A DNA stretch of 64,000 nt, taken from Epiperipatus broadwayi. Lineage: Eukaryota > Onychophora > Udeonychophora > Euonychophora > Peripatidae. Made by a program: the position numbers and the translations under genes. Below are positions 45,054 to 55,332 of the stretch, piece by piece. The stretch spans positions 1,762,001-1,826,000 of the forward strand of contig JAQFVV010012397.1 of the NCBI GenBank assembly GCA_028023455.1, given 5' to 3'. Numbering within the stretch: position 1 is the first letter of the stretch; each line of letters starts with the position of its first letter. The notes under the pieces are model-generated. The model was not told where the DNA came from, did no database searches, and was given only the letters and a program-made list of their open reading frames with translations.

Positions 45054-47300
45054 TGAACCGGATTGATATCTGATTCAATGGTGTTATTACAAAAAAAAAA
45101 AAAAAATTAAAAAAAAAAGATTTTAAACTTTTAATGTTTAAATTTTTTTATTATTATTTAAAAAGAGTATGTGTATTAATTTAAAACGGATCATTTTAAT
45201 GTTTATAGATTTATTTTAAAATAGTTTACTTTCTCCATTTGTTTAATCAATTTGATTAAAAACAGGCAAGCTTGCTAATTACATTCCTATTGCTTTTCTT
45301 TTATCATTTCTACTCATTCTAAAAGCGGAGATTTAATTTTATGTTGTTGTTTTTGTTCAAAATAATCCCTGAATAGAATTCTTCATTAGATTGGGTGGGA
45401 GATTAAGATTTGCACCTGCGCAGATGTGTAGAATTCAACAACAAGGCTAGTTTTCGTGAGGAATCGAGTGGAGGTATAAATAGCACCAAAAATTTCATGG
45501 GTTGATCTATTCTATTCTATCCTAGAGAGCCTTGACCAAGCAAATACTCTGTCAGAGTGCTTGGTTTGGCTTCTTATACTCCTTTTGGATTAACCTCATT
45601 CAACATTTGTACCATTAGCAGTTTCGACATTTAATTTCTTTAGAAGCAAAATTTGCAGTTATTTAAACAATTTTGCTTTCTCCGGGATGCCAAAATATGC
45701 TGCTATATGTTTTATAACCAACAATATGTCATGCTAGTTTAACTCAAAAGATGGACCCATGCCTGCCAAATCCTGCCATGAACACCTAAAATAAACAAGA
45801 CCCCACTGACTCTACCTTGCTGCTGTCAAATGACCTGAAAATTAACTAAAATAAATGTATGCACTCTACACGAACTGTGCTTTACCGTAAGGTAAAATTT
45901 TCTTTTATTCTTTCCAGGGTAAATTCTTTTAATTAAATCTCTGCTCAATCCTAATAAACCTGTATTCTTATTTAATATTTAATCTCATATTTAATAATTG
46001 TTGGTTTTTTTTTGTATTTGTAGTATGTATTGGAATCTTAGTTTTAAGATTCCAAGTTTGCTTCAATTTTTGTTTATCTGAGAGTGACTAGTGAGTTCGT
46101 ATTATTATATGCCTAACTTTTATAAATGCTTTAGCAGTCTTGTATATTTTTAAATGCTCACCTGTAATTATTTTAATATTCAATCATTGATTTTTTTAAA
46201 TACTATGTTTGCGCTTTTGCAAACCGTAAAATCTTTTCGCTAGCGATACATCGTATTTATTGTTCTACTTTCTGCATTTGGAGATTTCATGTATTCTTTT
46301 CTCATGACCCTGAAATGGGAAACTGGAATTGTTGTTTCTTGTAATTTGTAGAATCACCAGCTGGAAGATAATATTCATTCCTTTTGTAAATTATAGGTGA
46401 ATGAGTTTTGTTCTGCTAAAGTATTTAATGCCTTAATGTTTTTTTTTGTTTTTGCTCATAAGCACTCTCTGATAAACTAACTTATAAAAATCTAGGAATT
46501 TTTACATTTAGCTTTCTAGATTTATTTTTGTATTTCCATGTGGCTTTAAATTTATCAGTGCGGGTACTCAGAACTTAGTTTGTCAATTTATTTGTAATGT
46601 ATTTTCTTGAAATGCTTGGGCAGATGTAACTGATTTTTTAATGATTTACTTGTCTCCTATTGAAACTTTTAATTAGTATTAGTTTTGGCCAATCATTTGG
46701 TTGGGTATTCATCAGTTAATTGTTTTCCACATTCTAGATCATATTTTTCATTTGTTCTTGGGGTAAATCAATCATCTTTACTTTAAACGTAGTTTTTAAA
46801 TGCAACTTCTACCGGCATAAGACATTCTGGGTCCTGACACATTTTTCAGGCCTGGAAAAGCTCGCTGATGCTGGTTTTGTTGATTTATTTCAAGAACATA
46901 TTGTTTAAGTATCTGAATGGGAAAACCAATGTTTGGGTGAATCCTCTGCTGAATGAAATTGCTTCCTCCCTTTATAATTTGTTATTAGAAGATCAGCTGC
47001 ATTCAGTCTTTCTGGTACACGCCTGAGCTAATCCTATTTGTTAACTTAGAAACTTTTCTTATAAATCTTCTCTTAATAAAATTTTTAAAATTTGTTTAAA
47101 CTTAATTTGGGCTGATGTTTGTCTTTGTGCTTTTATTTCTCAATTGTCTAAACAATATTTAAGATATCTTGTTTCTCCCTGTGTCTAGTCGGCGCAAACC
47201 ATCATCATCATCCATTCTGATCACAGTAAATAAATTTTTCCAGTTACATAGTGATCTGGTGGCGCCCTCTGTGTTCAGAATGGGTTGAGTGTCCGGTACA
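45054..47300 (+). repeat. 3' LTR of LTR-2
   Basis: Direct repeat of 41,345-43,625 with scattered substitutions and small indels (for example a 28-bp gap near 45,180). Followed directly by an (AT)n run and attgtgcat. Confidence 0.88.
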
Positions 47301-48574
47301 ATATATATATATATATATATATATTGTGCATAAAACCAAAATTAATATAATTAACTTTGAATTACTTGCATATAACTTAATACTTAACTTTGTAAGATAG
47401 CAATTTTATATATAATCTACTTATTTTTATACTTTTTAGATTAGAATGGCTTGACTGTAACAAAATTTGATTTAGGAGACAAAATGATATTATTTAAAAT
47501 ATTAAAAGAAAAAAAAGGCATCACAATATTTAATCATAAATTTTTTATGGTGAATGTATCATTATTCATAAAACTAATATTTTTATTTTCCAGCAAAGTC
47601 ATTTGATTGCTGACCAATGTTATATTGGTGATGAATTGAATATCTGAAACATTTTGAGTTTGCAAGATAATTTTATATTTCTCCAAGAGATTTACCAGGT
47701 TAAAATAGACCTTAAAACATAAATTTATAAGAGTAAGCAATCTTGCAGATCAGGATTATTGGTCATTAAAGTTGATTGCATTAAATATAATTTTTAGTTT
47801 TTTAAATTTTTAATCCCCTTTCTAGATATTCAACCAAGAGTTTACAGTGTAAGAAATATGGCATTTTAAAAAATGGACTTCTTATGAAATTTCCAAACAA
47901 ATTTCTATTTTCAGATCTATCGCTAAAACCAGACAGATTTGCTTTTTCAAAATGTTAGTGGAATCTCATCAACAGATTCAGAACAGTCTATGGTTTTTGT
48001 ATATTTGTTCATAAGTAGAATTGAGCAGTCACTAACCTATGAAGATTGGACAAACACAAACAATGAACCATATAGTTAATAACTGTCAAATCTATCATTA
48101 TAGTGGCAGAATAAAAGAATTTAATAAAGCCACTAGTGAATCTATTTCCTAACGGAATCTCTACAAGTTCCCTTATATTTTTTTAATTGTTAAGCTATAT
48201 ATAAAAAACATATACTAAATAAAAAAAATATGGTTTTTGGCCATTTTTAACAAACTTTAAGTCATCTAACAATTAAACCAAATATTTTCCTTAACAAATT
48301 AGTAGTTTGTAGAAAGATTTATTCACCGTTTTATTTTCTGGAGGACTTTAAATACATGTAAACAATTTAAACTAATTCAATAACAAAAGAAAACAAAATG
48401 ATTAATTATTAAAAATGATTAATTATTAATCAGGTTAAACTAATCAATTGGAACTGAGTTTAGCTGTCTTTAAGTCAAGCTAGCAAATTAAAAAATGAAC
48501 AATTTAACTTTCTTATACTATGTGATTAAATAGTATTTTTTTAATAATTGAAATCAGTTATTAAACCATTAAGC

Positions 48575-48890
48575 ATCACGTGATCACCATCTCTTATACT
48601 AACACATAATTGTTTATAAACAAGGCAAAACTCCATACAGTAGTGCCACCCTGTGCCAACCAAAGTAATCAATGAATGCCAGAAGGCTTGTGCATAAAAT
48701 CACATCCAATATCCCCAAACTAGTTTCTGGCTTGTGGCCTTCGTCAGTGAGGAGCTTTGGATCTGAGAGCACTGCACCTAAAATGTATGGGTGCTGAAGT
48801 GAGTTCAGACCCATATGACTATATAAGCTATTGAGCTTAGATTGAAAATGTTTTTTTTTGTATGGAGAGTTTTGCCTTGTTTAAATCAGT
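48575..48890. mobile_element. F1 family element with a hammerhead
   Basis: The left flank CATCACGTGATCACCATCTC is followed by aaacaaggcaaaactccatac and agtagtgccacc. The right end tgtatggagagttttgcctt is the inverted counterpart. The middle (48,660-48,800, read on the minus strand) contains the family core: ctgagcatc-like motifs, a hammerhead and a conserved gcacaagccttctgg segment shared with 56.4 and 58.4 kb. No coding sequence. Confidence 0.75.
48712..48753 (-). ncRNA. Type I hammerhead ribozyme motif (F1, 48.7 kb)
   Basis: Minus strand: stem I strand TCCTCA; core CTGACGA; stem II GGC/GCC with loop CACAA and a flanking A-A mismatch; GAA; stem III ACTAGT folding on itself as 3 bp with no loop; U at position 17; then TGGGGA closing stem I with 6 bp. 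All invariant core bases (C3, U4, G5, A6, G8, A9, G12, A13, A14, A15.1-U16.1) are present. The missing 10.1-11.1 pair may weaken it. Confidence 0.7.
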
Positions 48891-51259
48891 TATTACAACA
48901 TTTTAATTGTTTTTAGAGCATTGGCATCATTTTCTGAAAATCAGTATTAGAAAAATATATTTGCCATGACATATCCATCATGAGTCAAAGGTGTTTATTG
49001 TTTTCAAGGCCCACTGATCTTATCACAATAATACTATCCAAAATAAAAAAAGATTTCATAGTTTTCATGTATCATTTAAAAAATATATAAACAAAATGGC
49101 TACTTGTAAGAATGGAAAACAATTTGAACTTGCCACATTTGGGTTGTCAAATGTATAGGATTTACTCTATTGATTCAAGCACAGATTGATGACGAACATA
49201 TTATAGGAATTATCAGTTTATAAGCCTATTGCTGATAATATTAGTCCATCACAGTACTATTTTCTGCTCATCATAATACATGTCCTTAATACATGCATAT
49301 TATCCAGGTTTGGTATCATTATCTCAGCCTCTCATGATATCACCAGTAATCCAGATTTGAACCAATATCTAAGTGTCAATCATTCCTTCAGTACCAAACC
49401 ACAGTTTGGGGTATACAATATTATTTGAATCTTGGTGAACAAAAGAGAAATGAACAGAAACGTAAAAGTTAAAATTTAATGATAATTTTATTCACACAGT
49501 GAAAAGAATATGATGTATTGACTCACACTGTCAGATAATGAACTCTGCCAAAATAAGAGAACAATCATTAATAAGATAAGGTTGTTTTTTTAGGTAATGG
49601 TCTTTTAATAACTTCCTTTACCCTAACAATATTTCATTTATTTTGTATGCCTGATCAATGTTTTAATAGCACAAATAAATAAATAATAATAGAAATTAAA
49701 AAATAATTTCCAAATCAATTAAAATAGATAATGCATAAAAAAATTATTACTCTGAAAAAATCAAAAATACATTTCAGAATAACTGGATTAGTATTAAATT
49801 CTAACAATGGATAATCAATGATGTAAATAAAATTTTGGTCACATGTGATAAATATATATAAAAAAAGGTTGTTCTTTTTATTATGCTTATTAATAAATGA
49901 TCCAGTGGGTCTGTCTTTAGTTTCTTGGTTCAAGCTGGCAAAAGAGCATAAAATAAAAATAAAAATTTAATATTCTTGAGTCTGTTCTTATTTGGCTGTC
50001 ACTGAAATACATTGTTATTAATCCTTTTTTTTTTTTGCCAAATGGATTAGTTTCAAATGTGATTACTTAATTAATCCTAGGTACAGTTTTATTGATTTGG
50101 CTAGCAATTGCATAAATTGCTTGGTGAATTCTTATATTTGGTTGGTGAGAAAAATCAATCTATTATTCCTTCATTTATTTGATTAGCATCGGTATATATA
50201 GTCTCCTCTTCTTTCTTGTAAATTTAATAGATAGGCGTAATCATGGAGGAAAATAGTAACAATGATTCTAGTTCATTAATACGATAAACACATATTTTCA
50301 AAATGCAATGATCTTCATTTTTCTTTCACTCTAAAACTGAATCTTCAAGGCTAGAACCATATATGGTTATTTTATCCATTATGGAATAGCACGTTATGAT
50401 AGAGATGGACAATCAAACATACTGATGGAGCTTAAACTATAAGTGTATGAGATTATGTATTTTTTAAATAATATTAGCAGTATTTTTCTATTTTTATAAA
50501 TATTATTGCAAGATGCAAACAATATGCTATCTAATGATGATTTCCATGGGTATCATGGTAAACAGTTTTAACTGTAATATTACTGCTGACAAAATGTGTT
50601 CTATATTCAATTAATTAATGCAGCCCCTTTTATAGATATTCATTTGTGTGACAAAATATTTATCAATATATTGCTCACACCTGTGGCCATCCATCTACAA
50701 AATTCACTTTATCAATTTCAATCAATCCCTATAGCATACCTTTATTGATAAACAATAATAATGAATCATGAAAATTGAACAGAAGGCAAGGAGAAAAAAA
50801 ACTGAATTTGTTCTAAAGCAAACTCCATTATATATATGAAATTTTAAAATTTGTCGAATTTTTAACATGTCTGGTTTCTTTCAGATTCATTTTATTTCCT
50901 TTTTTCTGCAATTACAACTGATAGTTAATTAATAAAAGCTTGTTTTTTTTTTTTTGTAATAATAACACAATATATTTATTTGGGAATACATATCGATACA
51001 TTCCACAAGCCATTACAGGAATTCACTTAACCGTTGTTATTTTTTAATTTACTATATATTGTTATTTTATAAATTTATAGCTAGCTATGCAATGCTATGA
51101 TATATATATATGAAAAATAAAAACAAGTTAGTCACGTAACCTGCTATCACTTGTTATTTATGATCAATAGATGGCGTCTTTACCAAAACCACCGAAACAA
51201 GTGTAAAATATTTTTACATAAACGCAAAAGGAGTCAGAATTAACTACCTCTTTCATTTT

Positions 51260-51319
51260 GCTCACCTCCACATCAGCTGATTTCAAGCTGGTTTGCTTTC
51301 GTCAGTGGAAGGATAGAGC
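51260..51319 (-). ncRNA. Hammerhead motif in the inverted unit (G17)
   Basis: The same 60-nt fold as the direct units, read on the minus strand: core CTGACGA (51,305-51,299), AAGC/GCTT stem II, GAAA, ATCAGCTGAT. The nucleotide at position 17 is G, not A, C or U, so cleavage is not expected. Confidence 0.8.
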
Positions 51320-51905
51320 TATAGAAACTAGGTCTAAAGACTGACTCTCAAGCGTTTATGCAAAACGTTTATATCAGTTTGCAAGCGTGAATTTTTCAGA
51401 CCGGTAAAGTCTTCAAACTCAGCCTAGCAAGCTAGATATCTATATGGGTCTGATCTCAGTTCAGTTTCACCACATAGTCAAAGTCTCTGCAATATATATC
51501 ATTGCAAGAAAACTTTAAAGGTACATTTATGAAAAATAAAAACAAGTTAGTCACGTAACCTGCAATCACTTGTTATTTATGATAAATAGATGGCGTCTTT
51601 ACCAAAACCGCTGAAACAAGTGTAAAATATTTTTACATAAACGCATAAATAACAAGTGATAGCAGGTTACGTGACTAACTTGTTTTTATTTTTCATAAAT
51701 GTACCTTTAAAGTTTTCTTGCAATGATATATATTGCAGAGACTTTGACTATGTGGTGAAACTGAACTGAGATCAGACCCATATAGATATCTAGCTTGCTA
51801 GGCTGAGTTTGAAGACTTTACCGGTCTGAAAAATTCACGCTTGCAAACTGATATAAACGTTTTGCATAAACGCTTGAGAGTCAGTCTTTAGACCTAGTTT
51901 CTATA

Positions 51906-51965
51906 GCTCTATCCTTCCACTGACGAAAGCAAACCAGCTTGAAATCAGCTGATCTGGAGGTGAGC
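51906..51965 (+). ncRNA. Type I hammerhead ribozyme, array unit A
   Basis: Stem I strands GCTC..TCCTTCCA and TGGAGG..GAGC (6 bp proximal including one G-U, then an internal loop and a 4-bp distal helix). Core CTGACGA at 51,920-51,926; stem II AAGC/GCTT with loop AAACCA; GAAA at 51,941-51,944; stem III is the self-complementary ATCAGCTGAT without a loop; C17 at 51,954. Every invariant base is present. Predicted cleavage follows 51,954. Loop-free stem III suggests the active form is a dimer of two adjacent units. Confidence 0.9.
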
Positions 51966-52324
51966 AAAATGAAAGAGGTAGTTAATTCTGACTCCTTTTG
52001 CATTTATGTAAAAATATTTTACACTTGTTTCGGCGGTTTTGGTAAAGACGCCATCTATTGATCATAAATAACAAGTGATAGCAGGTTACGTGACTAACTT
52101 GTTTTTATTTTTCATAAATGTACCTTTAAAGTTTTCTTGCAATGATATATATTGCAGAGACTTTGACTATGTGGTGAAACTGAACTGAGATCAGACCCAT
52201 ATAGATATCTAGCTTGCTAGGCTGAGTTTGAAGACTTTACCGGTCTGAAAAATTCACGCTTGCAAACTGATATAAACGTTTTGCATAAACGCTTGAGAGT
52301 CAGTCTTTAGACCTAGTTTCTATA

Positions 52325-52384
52325 GCTCTATCCTTCCACTGACGAAAGCAAACCAGCTTGAAATCAGCTGATGTGGAGGTGAGC
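52325..52384 (+). ncRNA. Hammerhead motif, array unit B (G17)
   Basis: Identical to unit A except that position 17 (52,373) is G, a base known to block hammerhead cleavage. All other core bases are intact. Confidence 0.85.
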
Positions 52385-52743
52385 AAAATGAAAGAGGTAG
52401 TTAATTCTGACTCCTTTTGCGTTTATGTAAAAATATTTTACACTTGTTTCGGCGGTTTTGGTAAAGACGCCATCTATTGATCATAAATAACAAGTGATAG
52501 CAGGTTACGTGACTAACTTGTTTTTATTTTTCATAAATGTACCTTTAAAGTTTTCTTGCAATGATATATATTGCAGAGACTTTGACTATGTGGTGAAACT
52601 GAACTGAGATCAGACCCATATAGATATCTAGCTTGCTAGGCTGAGTTTGAAGACTTTACCGGTCTGAAAAATTCACGCTTGCAAACTGATATAAACGTTT
52701 TGCATAAATGCTTGAGAGTCAGTCTTTAGACCTAGTTTCTATA

Positions 52744-52803
52744 GCTCTATCCTTCCACTGACGAAAGCAAACCAGCTTGAAATCAGCTGATCTGGAGGTG
52801 AGC
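52744..52803 (+). ncRNA. Type I hammerhead ribozyme, array unit C
   Basis: Core CTGACGA, stem II AAGC/GCTT, GAAA, ATCAGCTGAT, C17 at 52,792. Same as unit A. Confidence 0.9.
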
Positions 52804-53163
52804 AAAATGAAAGAGGTAGTTAATTCTGACTCCTTTTGCGTTTATGTAAAAATATTTTACACTTGTTTCGGCGGTTTTGGTAAAGACGCCATCTATTGAT
52901 CGTAAATAACAAGTGATAGCAGGTTACGTGACTAACTTGGTTTTTATTTTTCATAAATGTACCTTTAAAGTTTTCTTGCAATGATATATATTGCAGAGAC
53001 TTTGACTATGTGGTGAAACTGAACTGAGATCAGACCCATATAGATATCTAGCTTGCTAGGCTGAGTTTGAAGACTTTACCGATCTGAAAAATTCACGCTT
53101 GCAAACTGATATAAACGTTTTGCATAAACGCTTGAGAGTCAGTCTTTAGACTTAGTTTCTATA

Positions 53164-53223
53164 GCTCTATCCTTCCACTGATGAAAGCAAACCAGCTTGA
53201 AATCAGCTGATCTGGAGGTGAGC
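53164..53223 (+). ncRNA. Type I hammerhead ribozyme, array unit D
   Basis: Core CTGATGA: position 7 is U instead of C, the one core position that tolerates any base. Otherwise as unit A; C17 at 53,212. Confidence 0.9.
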
Positions 53224-53395
53224 AAAATGAAAGAGGTAGTTAATTCTGACTCCTTTTGCGTTTATGTAAAAATATTTTACACTTGTTTCGGCGGTTTTGG
53301 TAAAGACGCCATCTATTGATCATATATATATAACTGAATATTTGTAAATACAGTAATTAAATAATTAAAAAAAAATTTTATCCACTTAGGAGTGC

Positions 53396-53428
53396 TTTTG
53401 ATTATTCCAGTAATCTTTGTCAACTAAA
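53396..53428 (-). ncRNA. Degenerate hammerhead-like fold in PLE 3' end
   Basis: Core reads TTGACAA (U3 and A8), stem II GATTA/TAATC perfect, then AAAA for GAAA, AGCACT, C17, CTAA pairing with TTAG. Inactive as read, but comparison with 17.0 kb shows a compensatory C-G to U-A change in stem II. Confidence 0.4.
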
Positions 53429-53661
53429 GCTTTGAAAGGCTAACTTTCCCACAATTCTGTGATCTCAACATTTGCTGCTTGCCTGTTAATTAAGTCATGT
53501 TTATATTTGTATATTAGCATAGCTTTTTTTATTTTTATTTTGTTATTTTTTTCAATTTGCAATAATTTTACATTATTAAAATTGAAGTCAAAACCATAAA
53601 TACATGATTTATTATGGTCGTAAAAGACAGATGCTGAAATATTATCTACTATGCAATTTTG

Positions 53662-54039
53662 TTAGGATTTCTTTAATAATAGCAAGTGCTCTTTAGTTCT
53701 TTTTTTCAACATAAATCTAGATTCACCTATATATACACTGTCACACCTACATATCCATTTATAAATGACATAATTTTTATTTATAAATGAGGTTTTATCT
53801 TTGGAGTTATTTATTAATTTGTTTAATGTAGGAGGTGTATAAAATGCAATATCAAATATACCTTTATAAATTTTCCTTATAAAATTTACTTGATCATTTG
53901 AAATATATGGGATTGATATCCATATTCTTTTATTAGCAGGAGAATCAATATTACTATTAAAATTTTTATTCTTATATTTTGTATTAAAATCTCTAATAAC
54001 ATTATATATATGACTATAATTGTAGCCAACATTTAACAA
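53662..54039 (-). pseudogene. PLE GIY-YIG endonuclease segment
   Basis: A 125-residue frame. RIWISIPYISNDQVNFIRKI corresponds to the PYI..-containing linker ahead of the nuclease. NYVIYKWICRCDSVYIGES is the GIY-YIG pair with the intervening Cys residues typical of PLE, where GIY reads VIY. KKRTKEHL supplies the Arg and EH motif. This nuclease nicks target DNA for target-primed reverse transcription. The segment is in frame internally but cut off from the RT by a shift near 54,040-54,070. Confidence 0.8.
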
Positions 54040-54072
54040 TTCATTTGAATATATTTCAATATAAATAAATAA

Positions 54073-54351
54073 TCAATCAAACAAGATTTCAATATTTTTG
54101 CCTTTATCAGATGAATATTTGCAAAGACTATTATTTCTAAATAAGAAGGACTTCAAACCTGCCATTTTGTGTGACATTGGCACTTTTGATTTATATAAAA
54201 TATAACCTCTTTTTACTATTGGTTTAATGGTCATACAGTAATCCAGCATGCATTGATTTCTAGTTATTTTAAGATCAAAAAACTGAATGCACATTAAATC
54301 ATCTGTTTTTATCCCTCTTATGCATTTTAAACCACTTAATTCTTTAAACAA
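54073..54351 (-). pseudogene. PLE reverse transcriptase C-terminal segment
   Basis: IQFFDLKITRNQCMLDYCMT and the following KPIVKRGYILYKSKVPMSHK match the region after the PLE RT palm (LDL-I, then YRKPT-like and Y..S..P.SHK). FLFRNNSLCKYSSDK continues with the R-A-like helix before the linker. The catalytic YADD segment would be upstream (above 54,360) and is not present. Confidence 0.7.
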
Positions 54352-54479
54352 TTCATTAATTGTATTTGGTTTACCACATACAAAACCATATTTTCTTGAT
54401 AGTCAGATAAGAGTTTATTTAAGAGTTATGTTTAGTTGATGCATTAAAAGCTTGTTTAAGAGATCGATCTATAAGTTCA

Positions 54480-54960
54480 TATTGATAAAAGTTTATACTT
54501 CCCAGAGTAAGTCTTTACGAATCCTTCTGATTGTGGCAAGTTTATGGAAGTCCATCCTAAGCCTCACATTTTGTATAGATTGTTCTCTTTGGAGATAAAA
54601 CTGCTGCTTGCCAATACTTTAAGGAACTGTCATAGGGAGGCCAGTACAAAGGAAACTAAATCTATTGCAAGATTCCTACATCATGGAGTCTGCAATACAA
54701 CTGCAGTTTATAATAGATCAATAGTCAATCCAATCCCTAATCAATCAATTATTTTTCTTTTTATAGTATTAGGCCTCCCTTATCACTAATTTTACAGATC
54801 CATCGAACATGATGTCACTGATCCTAAGGTCCAGATGTTTTCCTTTTTGGCCCATGCATGGCTTGGTGCTTACATTGGTCAATCTTTAATTTTTTTATCT
54901 CTTATCTGACCTTACAATCATATAAGTGCCCAAAGGGCTAGTTTGTTTTAGATACAATTA
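54480..54960 (+). other. Unrecognised GC-richer ORF block
   Basis: A plus-strand frame at 54,544-54,789 (81 residues, with TKETKSIARFLHHGVCNTTA) and a continuation after a stop (YRSIEHDVTDPKVQMFSFLA). The composition is unlike the AT-rich surroundings. I do not recognise the family. A retroelement or tyrosine-recombinase-type fragment is conceivable but unsupported. Confidence 0.25.
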
Positions 54961-55251
54961 TATTTCAATCATTTCCATTTATTAAGATTTAAACATAATC
55001 TTTAAATAGAAATTAATCAACATTTTTCTATTTTCTTTTATATTAATTCATCTACAGATCTTTACTTTTTTTTTTACATTTCTTACTTTTAAATACTTTT
55101 TTTTTTAAAATAGTTTTCCATCTGTGCGATAATATATATGTTAAATAAGTATTTTAATTTTCTTTTAGTTTTTAATAAATCAATTTTATTTAAGATTTAT
55201 TTTTCCCTTTATTTTAATTTTAAAATAATGTAATGGCATATGCATACTGTT

Positions 55252-55252
<1 letters not shown>

Positions 55253-55330
<78 letters not shown>
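55253..55330. repeat. Interrupted (AT)n palindrome
   Basis: Two long alternating AT runs around aaaatctttt, nearly self-complementary over about 78 bases; the right one adjoins the second PLE remnant. Confidence 0.85.

Positions 55331-55332
<2 letters not shown>

Larger units (their letters stand above)
41345..47300 (+). mobile_element. Second LTR element with reduced interior (LTR-2)
   Basis: Two direct repeats of about 2.28 and 2.25 kb (41,345-43,625 and 45,054-47,300) both begin TTGAACCGGATTGATATC and end GTCCAGTACA/GTCCGGTACA. The 1.43-kb interior carries a primer-site-like sequence and a short coiled-coil gag-like frame but no pol. It lies in an (AT)n target inside the lipase intron. 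The LTRs differ at many more positions than those of LTR-1, so it is older. It is a non-autonomous element that must borrow enzymes; the similar primer site makes an LTR-1-like element a candidate helper. Confidence 0.88.
51109..53322 (+). repeat. 419-bp tandem array carrying hammerheads (retrozyme-like)
   Basis: Four direct head-to-tail units of 419/419/420 bp run from about 51,644 to 53,322 (cataaatgtacc at 51,694, 52,113, 52,532 and 52,952). They are preceded by 1.28 units in inverted orientation (51,109-51,643). Units are almost identical. Each contains one hammerhead and no open frame of note. Both ends abut (AT)n tracts. Tandem units of a few hundred bp, each with a type I hammerhead, are what is known for animal retrozymes and hammerhead satellites, which give rise to small circular RNAs. 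A PLE 3' end begins about 50 bp to the right. Confidence 0.85.
53373..54360 (-). mobile_element. Penelope-like element remnant (minus strand)
   Basis: Reading leftward: RT C-terminal segment (54,351-54,073), GIY-YIG endonuclease segment (54,039-53,662), then the 3' terminal region (53,650-53,373) that is also found alone at 16.5-17.1 and 57.5 kb. This order, RT then GIY-YIG at the C-terminus, is diagnostic for EN-containing PLEs. The N-terminal RT palm is missing. Confidence 0.8.

Noticed and set aside
47534-47740. 68-residue minus-strand frame inside the lipase intron as an extra exon
   Set aside because: The flanking exons already join in phase, and the sequence has no counterpart in lipases; AT-rich chance frame.
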